Shown piece by piece: positions 42,572 through 51,274 of a stretch of 64,000 nt of DNA. Below the pieces are notes generated by a model. It searched no databases and was not told the origin of the DNA. It worked only from the letters and a program-made list of their open reading frames with translations. Numbering within the stretch: position 1 is the first letter of the stretch; the number at the start of each line of letters is the position of its first letter. Made by a program: the position numbers and the translations under genes. This DNA comes from Bdellovibrionales bacterium (lineage in GTDB: Bacteria > Bdellovibrionota > Bacteriovoracia > Bacteriovoracales > Bacteriovoracaceae), in NCBI GenBank assembly GCA_018646675.1, contig JABGUH010000012.1, positions 1 to 64,000 on the forward strand, written 5' to 3'.

Positions 42572-42900
42572 TTTTAAAATCCTTAAATAAAAAGGGCGAC
42601 CTTCCGACTGAGTTGTTCGTATCCTTGATCAGGGAGTCCACCTTATCAAATATATTCTATTTTATATCAATCTCATCACTCAAAGAAAAGCCTGAACTCT
42701 TCAAACTAAAAAAGAGATCTGGGAAATATCCGGTGATGATCTCACCATCTTCCCCTGTCTTGAGGTAAGATCCCAATATCAAATTGATTGCCAGGATCTG
42801 AGGGCCATTACAAACGATTAATCTCCTCTTGCTCCCCTCTTAATACTTAAAATAGGATCTTTATCTTTGCTTTTTTGATAAAAAGTAGGATTATCTTTGG
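42572..42900. other. Intergenic region upstream of the SGNH-like gene
   Basis: 329 bases between divergent genes. Apart from the minus-strand 53-codon frame listed next, I see no gene. The right part must hold the promoter of the plus-strand beta-propeller gene. Confidence 0.4.
42657..42818 (-). pseudogene. Protein-like 53-codon frame without a normal start; possible gene remnant
   Basis: On the minus strand a frame ending at TAG 42657 reads as a plausible protein end (INLILGSYLKTGEDGEII, then GYFPDLFFSLKSSGFS). AGAGGAGA lies just before it, but the next codons contain no ATG, GTG or TTG at the right distance; ATC 42818 would be the only candidate. It is either the 3' remnant of a gene cut off on its 5' side or a small gene with a rare start. 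It is in the same direction as and just before the SGNH-like gene. Confidence 0.3.
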
Positions 42901-43905
42901 ATGAAACAACTCCTGCTGACATTGACCTATCTCTTATTAATGGCCACTTCGCCACAGTTGGCTTGGGGAGAGCTTTGCACGCAGTGGAGTAAATCGGATA
43001 AGTTAGGAACTCTTCGTAGTGATCAACTGTTGGAAGCTTCAGGAGTAGTGGCCTCAACTAATTTTTTCAAGCGGTTATATCACATCAATGACAGAGGTAA
43101 TGAGCCTAGCCTATTTATTTCGACAATCAAGGGTAAAAGGATTAAGCAGATTGGGCTGAATCGTATCTCTGCTATAGATTTTGAAGATCTAACCATGGCA
43201 AGTTGTAGTGATGAAGCATATATTGTAATTGGGGATATTGGTGATAATCATCGACGTCGAAATTCAATCTCCATCCACTTGGTTAAAGAAAAGGAAAAAT
43301 TTCGTAGAAGTGTTGCAGTGGCCAAAAGTATTAAACTCTCTTATCCCAACGGACGCCACGACGCAGAGGGGATTGCATCTCACCCCGATGGAAATATCTA
43401 CCTTTTGACCAAGTCAAGGACGCTTAGTTCAATCTACCGCATAAACAGAGAGATCTGGCAGCAACACTTTAAGGCGTGCCAAACAGATCATAGTGTAAGT
43501 ATTCAAAATAGTAGTGGCAGCAATCAGCTAGAACATATTGCTAACATTGACCTAGTTGCTCTCTCTGCTGGTAAACGCATTGCCCACTTGGGCGGCCATT
43601 ATGGATCTGATGACGCCCAAGAAAAAGGGGAGCTGGCCACCTCTTTTGATATCTCTCCTGATGGAAAAAACTTTTTGATTATGACCTATGATAGTATCAT
43701 AGAATTTAATTTTGATCTGTCAGTGGATACTATTCCCTCAACTGCTGCTCTAAAGAAAGGGAGGGATTTCCATTATATAGATTTTAAGCGCTTGGTACAT
43801 CAGGAGAGCGTAGCATACCTTCCTTCTGGTAGATCAATTATATATACAACAGAATCACGCAATGGCATTCATGCTCCAATCATGGGGATTCACTGTCTTA
43901 AATAG
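42901..43905 (+). CDS. Exported beta-propeller-like protein
   Basis: 334 residues with a signal peptide (LLLTLTYLLLMATSPQLAWG). The mature part has repeating strand blocks: LYHINDRGNEPSLFIST, FEDLTMASCSDEAYIVIGDIGDNHRRR, NIYLLTKSRTLSSIYRI, SFDISPDGKNFLIMTYDSIIEF. This pattern fits a six-bladed propeller of the SMP-30/esterase-like-phytase kind. DAEGIASHPDGNIY and DFEDL provide acidic residues that could bind a metal. Enzymatic role unknown; likely periplasmic. It is flanked by divergent and convergent genes and appears monocistronic. Confidence 0.7.
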   Translation: MKQLLLTLTYLLLMATSPQLAWGELCTQWSKSDKLGTLRSDQLLEASGVVASTNFFKRLYHINDRGNEPSLFISTIKGKRIKQIGLNRISAIDFEDLTMASCSDEAYIVIGDIGDNHRRRNSISIHLVKEKEKFRRSVAVAKSIKLSYPNGRHDAEGIASHPDGNIYLLTKSRTLSSIYRINREIWQQHFKACQTDHSVSIQNSSGSNQLEHIANIDLVALSAGKRIAHLGGHYGSDDAQEKGELATSFDISPDGKNFLIMTYDSIIEFNFDLSVDTIPSTAALKKGRDFHYIDFKRLVHQESVAYLPSGRSIIYTTESRNGIHAPIMGIHCLK

Positions 43906-43908
43906 TCG

Positions 43909-43928
43909 GAGCAGGCTGATAGCTGCTC
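43909..43928. terminator. Small hairpin between convergent genes
   Basis: GAGCAG (43909-43914) pairs with CTGCTC (43923-43928) around an 8-base loop, followed by TATTT. It begins three bases after the propeller-gene stop. A weak terminator candidate. Confidence 0.4.
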
Positions 43929-43993
43929 TATTTCATCCAGCAATTAGTTATTGAAAATATCTAAACTGCTTACTGGTTAGATGGCACTTACAG

Positions 43994-45376
43994 TCAACAT
44001 TTATCCTTAATGCGGGACAAAAAGCGCCCTTCCCCTTTATTCGCTAATAATTTTCCATCATTAAATAGATGTCTACCACCGACAATAGTGTGCACCACTG
44101 ATCCTTGGATATTTTTCCCTTCGAATAGATTAAAGTCATTATTTTGATGGTGAGTAGCAGCCGAAATGGTGCGGTTCTTAGTTGGATCGAAGATTAGAAG
44201 ATCGGCATCGGCCCCCACTTGAATAGACCCTTTTCGGGGGTAGAGATTAAAAGTTTTTGCTGCATTGGTGGAGGTCAACGCTACAAACTGCTCCGGGGTA
44301 ATTTTGCCGCTGTTAACCCCTTGATGCCAGAGAATCGCTAGGCGATCCTCAATGGTGCCAGTACCGTTTGGGATTTTAGTGAAATCATTTGTCCCCATCC
44401 GCTTTTGCTCTTTGGTAAAAGGGCAGTGATCAGTTGAGATAACTGTTAGCTCACCATTTGTCACTCCCTGCCAGAGTCGATCGCTATGACCTTTAGGACG
44501 TAGTGGTGGACTCATAACGTGGCCGGCAGCAAAGTCAAAGTCTTTACTCTGATAGACACTATCATCTAGCGTTAGGTAGGAGGGCAAAGTCTCTCCAATA
44601 ATAGGTAGCCCTCTAGTTTGGGCCGCATGGATTGCATCACACGCTTCCTGACAGGAGACATGGGCGACGTAGAGAGGAGTCTTGATCAGTTCTGCAATAG
44701 TGATCGCTCTCAAGGTCGCTTCTCCCTCCACACAGGAGGGGCGGGAGATGGGATGGCCAGATGGGCCGGTAACTCCTTTGGCCTTAAGTAGTTGCTGCTT
44801 AATATAGACGAGATCACCATTTTCAGCGTGTACCATTGGTAGCGCTCCAATCTCTTTACAGCGCATGAAGCCGGCGATTAACTCCTCATCGTTGACCATG
44901 ATGGCATTTTTATAGGCCAGATAAAACTTAAAGCTGGTGATCCCATGCTTGAGTGTTAGTAGCTCCATCTCTTTGGAGATCTTTTTATTCCACTCGACAA
45001 TAGTCATGTGGAGGGAGTAGTCACATGCACTTGCCTCTCCCCAGCTCTGCCACTGTTGGAGAGCATCGGTTAGGGTACCCCCCTTTTCGGGAATGGCAAA
45101 ATCGATAAAAGTAGTAGTCCCACCGGCGATCGCCGCCTGGGAGCCGGTAAGGAAGTCATCCGCCACCACGGTGTCCATCACTGGTAGTTGCAGATGGGTG
45201 TGAGGATCAACACCTCCAGGCATAACCAAAGCACCGGCGGCATCAATTACATGACAGCCACTTGGTGGCCCGATCTCTTCTCCTATTTGGGTGATGGTCT
45301 GGTCTAGACAGAGAATATCAGCTCGGAAACTCCTTTCACAGGTTACAACTTCGCCCCCTTTAATTAGAATTGCCAT
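43994..45376 (-). CDS. Dihydropyrimidinase / D-hydantoinase
   Basis: 460 residues, full length. The cyclic amidohydrolase opens the ring of dihydropyrimidines or hydantoins. VDPHTHLQLP holds the first two metal ligands and SFKFYLAYKNAIMV the lysine that is carboxylated to bridge the metals. VHAENGD and YVAHVSC supply the next His ligands. STDHCPFTKEQKRMGTNDFTKIPNGTG is the family's highly conserved C-terminal block. It is cytoplasmic. It follows the YafJ-like gene by 17 bases in the same direction. No dihydropyrimidine dehydrogenase or beta-ureidopropionase is visible, so the pathway context is incomplete. Allantoinase or dihydroorotase are less likely given the DFTKIPNG block. Confidence 0.93.
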   Translation of the reverse strand: MAILIKGGEVVTCERSFRADILCLDQTITQIGEEIGPPSGCHVIDAAGALVMPGGVDPHTHLQLPVMDTVVADDFLTGSQAAIAGGTTTFIDFAIPEKGGTLTDALQQWQSWGEASACDYSLHMTIVEWNKKISKEMELLTLKHGITSFKFYLAYKNAIMVNDEELIAGFMRCKEIGALPMVHAENGDLVYIKQQLLKAKGVTGPSGHPISRPSCVEGEATLRAITIAELIKTPLYVAHVSCQEACDAIHAAQTRGLPIIGETLPSYLTLDDSVYQSKDFDFAAGHVMSPPLRPKGHSDRLWQGVTNGELTVISTDHCPFTKEQKRMGTNDFTKIPNGTGTIEDRLAILWHQGVNSGKITPEQFVALTSTNAAKTFNLYPRKGSIQVGADADLLIFDPTKNRTISAATHHQNNDFNLFEGKNIQGSVVHTIVGGRHLFNDGKLLANKGEGRFLSRIKDKC

Positions 45377-45393
45377 TTTAAAGACTCCTTAAA

Positions 45394-46236
45394 TTAATCA
45401 ATATAGAGTTTCATTCTCCAGTCACATCCCACCATTTGGCCTCGCTTAATTGGTTGCCAGACATTGTTACTGCAGGTGGGTTCACTGGAAAAGAGCAGAT
45501 AGTTAACGGTGCCATCGCAACTGGGATTTTCGCACTCTTGGGAGTAGGCATAGCAGTTGTCTCGGTCAGGGCAGAGTTTTTTGTAGGTACTATAGTAGAG
45601 CTCTTTGCCCCCTTGGTGGGCCAGCATGGTGGCCCCATTGGTCAGTAAAAAGGTGTAGTAGTTCTCTTGTGGGCATTGGGGATCATCTTTTAGGGCCATC
45701 TCTCCTGTGATAGAAATTAGCTTGTTGATCGCTTGCTTGACCGCCTTGACAACTGTTTTGATGGGACAGTCTGGACGTTTGAGATCAATGGTGTCACTGA
45801 TTTGGGAGAGGATAAAATAGAAAAGAAGCTCACTATCAGTCTCTCCTAAAATGAAGCCTCTCATCTTATTTGGCACCAAGTTGAGCAGAGTGGGGCGATG
45901 TTGTTCAAAATTTTTAATGTTGCCGTTGTGAGCAAAAATCCAGTGGCCATATTGGAAGGGGTGGGAGTTTAGTACATTTAGCTTGCCGTGGGTGGCACGG
46001 CGAATGTGGGCCACTACTGTTTCAGAAGAGACAACGCCGGAGATACGTTGAAAGATCTTATCTTCCATCGCACTATTGGCCGAACGTAGTAAGTGAGGGG
46101 CACCATCAAGATAGTAGGCGACTCCCCAACCATCAGAGTGTTCGTTACTTTGGACATGGAGGGCGTTATCTGCCTCCAGCAGGCTCTGGTGGACCTGTCC
46201 GGGAATAATTGATCGAAAACCTAGTAGGCGACACAT
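45394..46236 (-). CDS. Class II glutamine amidotransferase, YafJ-like
   Basis: 280 residues starting MCRLLGFRS, so Cys2 becomes the N-terminal nucleophile after Met removal. SNEHSDGWGVAYYLDG, AHIRRATHGKLNVLNSHPFQYGHWIFAHNGNI and ETDSELLFYFIL are the glutaminase-domain motifs. There is no synthase domain, as in E. coli YafJ and the ergothioneine EgtC group. It would hydrolyse an amide (glutamine or a gamma-glutamyl compound). Since no egtB/egtD genes are nearby I keep the general name. Several Cys in the C-terminal third (CPDRDNCYAYSQECENPSC) are unusual and could bind a metal. Confidence 0.9.
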   Translation of the reverse strand: MCRLLGFRSIIPGQVHQSLLEADNALHVQSNEHSDGWGVAYYLDGAPHLLRSANSAMEDKIFQRISGVVSSETVVAHIRRATHGKLNVLNSHPFQYGHWIFAHNGNIKNFEQHRPTLLNLVPNKMRGFILGETDSELLFYFILSQISDTIDLKRPDCPIKTVVKAVKQAINKLISITGEMALKDDPQCPQENYYTFLLTNGATMLAHQGGKELYYSTYKKLCPDRDNCYAYSQECENPSCDGTVNYLLFSSEPTCSNNVWQPIKRGQMVGCDWRMKLYID

Positions 46237-46282
46237 GTTACTATTATCACTCTTAAAGTTGCAAAGGGCAAAGGGAATGTAT

Positions 46283-47263
46283 ATGGTGAGAACGATGTTA
46301 GCGGTCTCAAATACTCCTACTAAACCTGCTCTGATCCTGGCCCCGATGGATGGGATTACCGATCCTCCATTCCGCCAAGCGGTGGAGGAGCTATTTGGTG
46401 GCTTTGACTATATGGCGACTGGCTTTTTGCGGGTCTCACGAGTTGCTCCTCTAAGTAGTGCTCAGATTCGGGCCCAGATCGGTGACTGGTTTTTGGCCGA
46501 TCCCCAACGTCTCAAGCGAACGATTCTGCAAATTTTGGCTTCACCGAGTAATACTTTAGCTTCCAGTGTGGAGCGAATTGCCCAAGGTGGAGTTAGGTGG
46601 CTAGACCTAAATGCTGGCTGTCCTTCGAAAAAAGTTAACGCTCATCAAGCAGGAGCATATCTGCTGCAGGACCTTGCAGGGCTTAAGCAGGTGGTAGCAG
46701 CTATTCGTTCTAACTTTCCCCACTTTTTTTCAGTCAAAATTCGACTGGGGGATCGAGATGATCAAAACTTTTCTCAAATTTTAAAAATCATTGAGGGAGA
46801 GGGGGCCGACGCAATTACTGTCCACTGTCGTACTCGGAGACAACTTTATGGTGGTACGGCCAACTGGGACTATCTGAGGGAGGCGGTTAACTGTTGTAAA
46901 ATTCCCATTATTGCCAGTGGTGATATTTTTACACCGGATGATATTAGCGCGGTAGTGGCAGAAACTGGTTGCCATAGCGTCATGTGTGCTCGTGGGGCCG
47001 TTCGGACACCATGGATTGCCAGATGCAGTCGTGATAGCTCATTTGATCTCACTCCCAAACAGTTGGTCAGCTACCGCTACCAACTGCTAATCAAGGTAAA
47101 CCGGCTAATGGAGAGTGAAAAAGTTAGTGAGCGTGGCCGCTTGGCCCGCCTGAAAGGTTTAGCTTCCTATCTTTGGGATCGGCCAGAGTTAGAGGAGCAA
47201 AGGCGCACTATCTTACGCTCGAAAAAGATGGGTGATCTCTGGGAGTTGATCTTCTCACCCTAA
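46283..47263 (+). CDS. tRNA-dihydrouridine synthase
   Basis: 326 residues from ATG 46283, which has AAAGGGA at a proper distance; the frame is open from 46235 but the extension has no leader or conserved residues. LILAPMDGITDPPFR is the FMN-binding start, LNAGCPSKKVN contains the catalytic Cys, KIRLG, VHCRTRRQLYGG and ASGDIF are further Dus signatures. The enzyme reduces specific uridines in tRNA with NADPH and FMN. The subfamily (A, B or C type) is unclear; the overall form is closest to the DusC-like group. It is divergent from the yafJ-like gene and overlaps the convergent lyase gene by four bases. Confidence 0.93.
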   Translation: MVRTMLAVSNTPTKPALILAPMDGITDPPFRQAVEELFGGFDYMATGFLRVSRVAPLSSAQIRAQIGDWFLADPQRLKRTILQILASPSNTLASSVERIAQGGVRWLDLNAGCPSKKVNAHQAGAYLLQDLAGLKQVVAAIRSNFPHFFSVKIRLGDRDDQNFSQILKIIEGEGADAITVHCRTRRQLYGGTANWDYLREAVNCCKIPIIASGDIFTPDDISAVVAETGCHSVMCARGAVRTPWIARCSRDSSFDLTPKQLVSYRYQLLIKVNRLMESEKVSERGRLARLKGLASYLWDRPELEEQRRTILRSKKMGDLWELIFSP

Positions 47264-48237
47264 TTTTTTATCTTCTCGCCACTCCCCTTATCAGGGGTTG
47301 AAGGTTGATGCAGAACAGGGCCAGAGTGGGTGACATTTCCTCGTAAGCGCATATCCAGTAGCTCCTCACCGAAGTGGCCAGCCTTTAGTAAGAGGTCCAT
47401 ATCAACACCGGTGGAGTAACCCATCTCTTCTACCAGTGCCACCATATCCTCAGAGCAGGTATTACCGGTAAATCCTAGCGAGTATTTAGAGGCCCCAGAA
47501 GCCGGTTGCCCACCAATGGCACCGATGGAGGTATCAACGTAGGTGACTCCCATCTCAATCGCTGTTAACGTATTAACTACCCCGGTTCCTCTGGTATCAT
47601 GGAAGTGGGCGATAAATTTTGTATTAGGAAAGTCGCTGATCAGTTGACCTAAACGCTGTTTGACAATATTGGGATTGGCGACGCCGGTGGTATCCCCCAA
47701 CATTAAAGTATCAGCACCATGGTCCACATAGAACTTAGTTACTTTGTGAACTTCCGAGTAGGGAACATCACCCCCCACCGGACAGCCATAGACCGTGCCA
47801 GTGCAGCCGATGACCTTAACCCCTTGCTTGATCGCTTCCTCCATAATCCGAGCATGCACCTTGAAAGCTTCAGTATGGGTAAGGCGGAAGTTTAGTGTAT
47901 TATGGGCCTCACTAGATGAGATCATCAATATTATCTCATCGGCACCATACCCCTCTTTTTGACATTTTAAAAAACGTTCGAAGCCTTTCTCATTAGGCAT
48001 TAGTACCACGTAAGAGGTGCCAGGCTTTCGTTTGATCTGTTGTAGTACTTCAACGCAATCTCTAAATTGGGGCAGCAATTTGGGATGAGAGAAGGAGGTG
48101 ACTTCCAGCTTAGGAAACCCTGCTTCACTAATCATATTGATCATCTCAATCTTCTTTTCAGTCGGAACCCAGATTGGCATCGATTGCAATCCATCTCTAG
48201 CGTAACATTCACAAAAGGTTAGTGCCGTTTTTTCCAT
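47260..48237 (-). CDS. HMG-CoA-lyase-like enzyme
   Basis: 325 residues of the HMGL/DRE-TIM aldolase family. ECYARDGLQSMPIWVPTEKKIEMI gives the RDGLQ metal-binding motif. LEVTSFSHPKLLPQFRD, LGDTTGVANP, AHFHDTRGTGVVN and GGQPASGASKYSLGFTGN with TCSEDMV match hydroxymethylglutaryl-CoA lyases, which split HMG-CoA into acetoacetate and acetyl-CoA in leucine breakdown. No other leucine-degradation gene is in the window. The active-site loop reads GFTGNTCSEDM, close to the lyase GAxGNVATED form. It could act on a related acyl-CoA. It begins with a short, well-placed ribosome-binding site (AGGAGG). Confidence 0.88.
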   Translation of the reverse strand: MEKTALTFCECYARDGLQSMPIWVPTEKKIEMINMISEAGFPKLEVTSFSHPKLLPQFRDCVEVLQQIKRKPGTSYVVLMPNEKGFERFLKCQKEGYGADEIILMISSSEAHNTLNFRLTHTEAFKVHARIMEEAIKQGVKVIGCTGTVYGCPVGGDVPYSEVHKVTKFYVDHGADTLMLGDTTGVANPNIVKQRLGQLISDFPNTKFIAHFHDTRGTGVVNTLTAIEMGVTYVDTSIGAIGGQPASGASKYSLGFTGNTCSEDMVALVEEMGYSTGVDMDLLLKAGHFGEELLDMRLRGNVTHSGPVLHQPSTPDKGSGEKIKN

Positions 48238-48350
48238 CAGTGCCTCCTAAAAAAAAGTGATAACTGTGACTTTTCTTTGATAGTATGAAATATAGACGGA
48301 AGTTGGCCCATTTTCTATTAACAGTCAAAAAATTCTCAAAGGGGTTTTGA

Positions 48351-49442
48351 ATGGGGCAGATTGTTATCTTTACAGGCGGAGGGAGTGGGGGGCACGTGAT
48401 GCCTGCTCTAACCATTATCAGGGAGTTGTTAGCCGATCATGACGTAGAGTGTCGCTACATTGGAGGGCGTTATGGGATCGAGCGTCAATTGGTTAGTGAG
48501 ATTGAGATTCCATACTATCCAATTTTTACAGGCAAGCTGAGACGCTATTTTTCCTGGGAAAATTTACTAGATCTTTTTAAGGTAGTGCTAGGGATTATCC
48601 AATCGGTTTTGATTTTAAGCAGTTTTTCTCGCCGCAATACTTTGATCTTCTCAACTGGGGGATTTGTCTCTCTGCCGGTGGTGATTGGAGGATGGTTGAC
48701 CAGAAAAGAGATCTATATTCATGAGCAGACTGCCTGTGCCGGTCTCGCCAACCGGATTGCGGCCAAGTTTGCTTCAAGAGTGTACATAAGCTTTGAAAGA
48801 TCAAAAGAGAATTTTCCGCAGGAGAAGGTTCACTTCTCGGGGTATCCTGTGCGTAGAGAGTGCTTCGAATCTATCCCTTCTAGTTTAGAGCTAAATGGAG
48901 TGACACTTACCTTGACTGGACCTCCGATTCTATTTATTACCGGAGGGGGGAATGGTTCGGCACTACTAAATCAGTTCGTAGAGCGAGAGCTGGCACTGCT
49001 AACTGAGAAGTATATAGTTGTTCATCAGGTAGGAAAAAAATTTATAGAGCAGTTTACACCCTTGCGTTCATCGCACTATCTGCCGGTCGAATTTATCCGC
49101 TCAGAGATGATCGAGCTATTTAAGATGGCAGCTGTTACTATTTCTCGCGCTGGGGCAGGAACAGTCTGTGAATTGATGGCAATTGGTAAAAGATCAATCT
49201 TTATTCCTCTAAAGATGGCGCAAAAAAATGAGCAGTACTTTAATGCGTTGGAGGCAAAGGAGCTTTTAGGGTCAATGGTGGTGACTGAAGATGAGCTATT
49301 AGATAACAATCTTGGTCACTTACTGGACCAATTCTTCGCCCAGCGTGATGAGCCTAATACCGGGAAAAGTGGTGCACTAGGAGCTCAAGCAACCACCTAT
49401 TTGGCCTCCGCTATAAGGGAGAGAGAGAAAAAAAGAGAATAA
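48351..49442 (+). CDS. MurG-like glycosyltransferase
   Basis: 363 residues of the GT28 family. GGGSGGHVMPAL is the N-terminal lipid-acceptor/phosphate loop, FSTGGFVSLPVVIGGWL and IHEQTACAGLANRIAAKFASRVY are MurG signatures, and RAGAGTVCELMAIGKRSIFIPLKMAQKNEQYFNA is the UDP-sugar-binding block. It either adds GlcNAc to lipid I in peptidoglycan synthesis or is a paralogue acting on another lipid. It is not in a mur/fts cluster. MurG is normally encoded among division genes, so a second copy is likely to exist elsewhere. A ribosome-binding site AAAGGGG precedes the ATG. Confidence 0.85.
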   Translation: MGQIVIFTGGGSGGHVMPALTIIRELLADHDVECRYIGGRYGIERQLVSEIEIPYYPIFTGKLRRYFSWENLLDLFKVVLGIIQSVLILSSFSRRNTLIFSTGGFVSLPVVIGGWLTRKEIYIHEQTACAGLANRIAAKFASRVYISFERSKENFPQEKVHFSGYPVRRECFESIPSSLELNGVTLTLTGPPILFITGGGNGSALLNQFVERELALLTEKYIVVHQVGKKFIEQFTPLRSSHYLPVEFIRSEMIELFKMAAVTISRAGAGTVCELMAIGKRSIFIPLKMAQKNEQYFNALEAKELLGSMVVTEDELLDNNLGHLLDQFFAQRDEPNTGKSGALGAQATTYLASAIREREKKRE

Positions 49443-49448
49443 CGCGCC

Positions 49449-49477
49449 TTGTCAAGCAGAAAGAAATCATGTATACT
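49449..49477 (+). promoter_or_regulatory. Sigma70 promoter of the envelope-motor operon
   Basis: TTGTCA (49449-49454) and TATACT (49472-49477) are separated by 17 bases, each matching the consensus at five of six positions. Transcription would start near 49484. It is the best promoter match I noticed in the window. Confidence 0.7.
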
Positions 49478-49797
49478 TCTTGCATTGATAATCTATTTTG
49501 GTTTTGTTGTTGGTCCGTTAGCTCCCCCTGTACGTCATCTGCCAGACAAAGACTAAAAGAACTGGAAGCTACAAGGCTTTTTATTCGGGTGCAGAATGGA
49601 AAGTGTGTTAGGCCATATTGCTGTCTGGTGTTTTTTTCACAGCGGTTTATTCATACTAAATATTGTCTGTTACTCGGATAACATTTTCGATTACTACTTT
49701 AGTGGAGGTGCGGCCGGTTAGGCTCTGTTTAATACAAGCTTAGCTCGGTATAGTTTTTCTTCTCTAGTTGTAGTCGGGATAGTGCCTGTCAAGAGCT

Positions 49798-49814
49798 GCC
49801 GTATGGAGTACGGC
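49798..49814 (+). promoter_or_regulatory. Hairpin presenting the Shine-Dalgarno of the VWA gene
   Basis: GCCGTA (49798-49803) pairs with TACGGC (49809-49814). The loop TGGAG contains the ribosome-binding site, and the ATG follows one base after the stem. The stem could expose or limit the ribosome-binding site, pointing to translational control. Confidence 0.5.
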
Positions 49815-49815
49815 C

Positions 49816-51273
49816 ATGACAATCTATCGCAACCAGCTTGTTTCTATCACATTAGTCATTTTAACTTCTATGTTGCTGGCATCTTGTAATGAAAGTCAGT
49901 TTTACGAGAAAGAGATGTTGGATGGAGTAGGCGTCGACCAAGAGTACAAGAAGCAGAAGAAAGAGAAGAAAGAGAAGAAAGAGAAGAAAGAACATGATGA
50001 CAATCGGAATCATGACAAGCACGAAGACAAAGAGAAAGATCAGGATCAGGACCAGGATCAGGACCAGGACCAGGCTCAGGAAGAACAACTTCCCGTTATT
50101 GAGCCAGCTCCTACTCCAATAGTAGAACCAACTCCTGCCCCGGCACCAGTAGTAGAGACACCTGAAGTTATAGTTCGGGTCAGAGAGGAGCGTCCTGCTC
50201 TTGAAGAGACTCCAGTTGTTGTTGAGGAGATTCCTGAAGTAATTGAAGAGACTCCAGTTGTTGTTGAAGAGATTCCTGAAGTAATTGAAGAGACTCCAGT
50301 TGTTGTTGAAGAGATTCCTGAAGTAGTTGAAGAGACTCCAGTTGTTGTTGAAGAGATTCCTGAAGTAGTTGAAGAGATTCCTGAAGTAGTTGAAGAGACT
50401 CCAGTGATTGAGGAGCAAGGACCTACCTTGACGAGTGTTGTCCAAGAGTACGTTCAAAATAGTGCTAAAAAGCGTCAAGTAGATATCGTCTGGGTGATTG
50501 ATAACTCAGGGTCGATGGGAGATGAGCAGGACTCTTTGGCCCATAACTTTGAGCGGTTCATTAATCAATTCCTAGAGCGTGATGTTGATTTTCGCATGGG
50601 GATCACCACTACAGATACTCGTTCAAACCGTTCAGGCAAAATGGTTGGGCATTTTAGAAAACTTACTTCTCATGAGGCGGCCATTAAGCGTGATATCTTC
50701 TTGAACAACTTTCGTAAGATGATTCATGTTGGTACCCGCGGTTATTGGAGAGAGAAAGGATTGCTAGCGCTCAGCTCTTTCATTGATAACTACCGTGACT
50801 CTTTTTTTAGACCTGATGCTTACACTGCAATTGTTATGATCAGTGATGAAGAGGATCAGTCTCCAAAAAGTGTTAGTCACTATCTACAGAAGCTACAAGG
50901 GGTAAAGGCGATCGCTGGTAAGGCGAAGGTTTATAGCATTGTTAATACTGCTAGATCCTATGGTCGACAAGAGCAGATCGGGAAGCGTTACATGGAACTT
51001 TCCAAGGCGACGGGTGGAATTATTGCTAATATTAAAGAGGATTTCTACAGTGTCTTACGGGAGATGGGAACAGAGATCGTTAACCTATTAGATAGTTTTC
51101 CGCTTGACAAGACGCCGTATGAGAATCAGCTAAAAGTTTCAGTTGATGGTCAGATAATGACTAATGGTTGGTATTATGATGCGGTCACGAAGGCCGTGCG
51201 TTTTGATCAGAACAGCATACCGGCAGAGGGATCTTCCGTTCTGATTGAATATCTTGTGGTTGAGGAGGAGTAA
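49816..51273 (+). CDS. VWA-domain lipoprotein with low-complexity linker
   Basis: 485 residues. The signal peptide ends in LLASC with lipobox Cys24. Next come a Lys/Glu tract (KKEKKEKKEKK), an Asp/Gln tract (DQDQDQDQ), a Pro-rich stretch and 4.5 copies of a 14-residue acidic repeat (EETPVVVEEIPEVI). The von Willebrand A domain begins near residue 222 (VDIVWVIDNSGSMGDEQ), with the MIDAS DxSxS motif intact and VMISDEEDQS as the later acidic site. It is expected to be anchored in a membrane, with the acidic linker carrying the VWA domain across the periplasm or outwards. First gene of the motor operon; probably binds another component through a metal-dependent contact. Confidence 0.88.
   Translation: MTIYRNQLVSITLVILTSMLLASCNESQFYEKEMLDGVGVDQEYKKQKKEKKEKKEKKEHDDNRNHDKHEDKEKDQDQDQDQDQDQAQEEQLPVIEPAPTPIVEPTPAPAPVVETPEVIVRVREERPALEETPVVVEEIPEVIEETPVVVEEIPEVIEETPVVVEEIPEVVEETPVVVEEIPEVVEEIPEVVEETPVIEEQGPTLTSVVQEYVQNSAKKRQVDIVWVIDNSGSMGDEQDSLAHNFERFINQFLERDVDFRMGITTTDTRSNRSGKMVGHFRKLTSHEAAIKRDIFLNNFRKMIHVGTRGYWREKGLLALSSFIDNYRDSFFRPDAYTAIVMISDEEDQSPKSVSHYLQKLQGVKAIAGKAKVYSIVNTARSYGRQEQIGKRYMELSKATGGIIANIKEDFYSVLREMGTEIVNLLDSFPLDKTPYENQLKVSVDGQIMTNGWYYDAVTKAVRFDQNSIPAEGSSVLIEYLVVEEE
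50203..50391 (+). repeat. Tandem 42-bp repeats within the VWA gene
   Basis: Four full 42-base units (50203, 50245, 50287, 50329) and a 21-base half unit encode the acidic 14-residue repeats. Copies differ at only a few bases, so the array probably expands and contracts. A long minus-strand frame across it is a by-product of the repeat. Confidence 0.9.
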
Positions 51274-51274
51274 A

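Larger units (their letters stand above)
49443..49815. other. Long leader region of the Agl-Glt-like operon
   Basis: 373 bases without a credible gene. A good promoter stands at its left end, so about 330 bases would be transcribed before the first ATG. A 70-codon frame starting at 49469 overlaps the promoter and has Cys-rich, non-protein-like content. The leader may contain a regulatory RNA or riboswitch, but I recognise no family. Confidence 0.5.

Noticed and set aside
42403-42768. 121-codon plus-strand frame over the start of the SGNH-like gene
   Set aside because: Overlaps a better-supported gene and a coding-like minus-strand frame; no start-site support.
49469-49681. 70-codon plus-strand frame in the motor-operon leader
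   Set aside because: Starts inside the -10 region of the predicted promoter, has no ribosome-binding site and an implausible Cys-rich composition.
50030-50420. Possible CRISPR-like array
   Set aside because: The repeats are contiguous and in frame, without spacers; they encode a protein repeat. No CRISPR array or cas gene was seen in the window.
49861-50478. 205-codon minus-strand frame across the VWA gene
   Set aside because: Its low-complexity product (repeated NNNWSLFNYFRNL) mirrors the plus-strand tandem repeats; no ribosome-binding site and no independent support.
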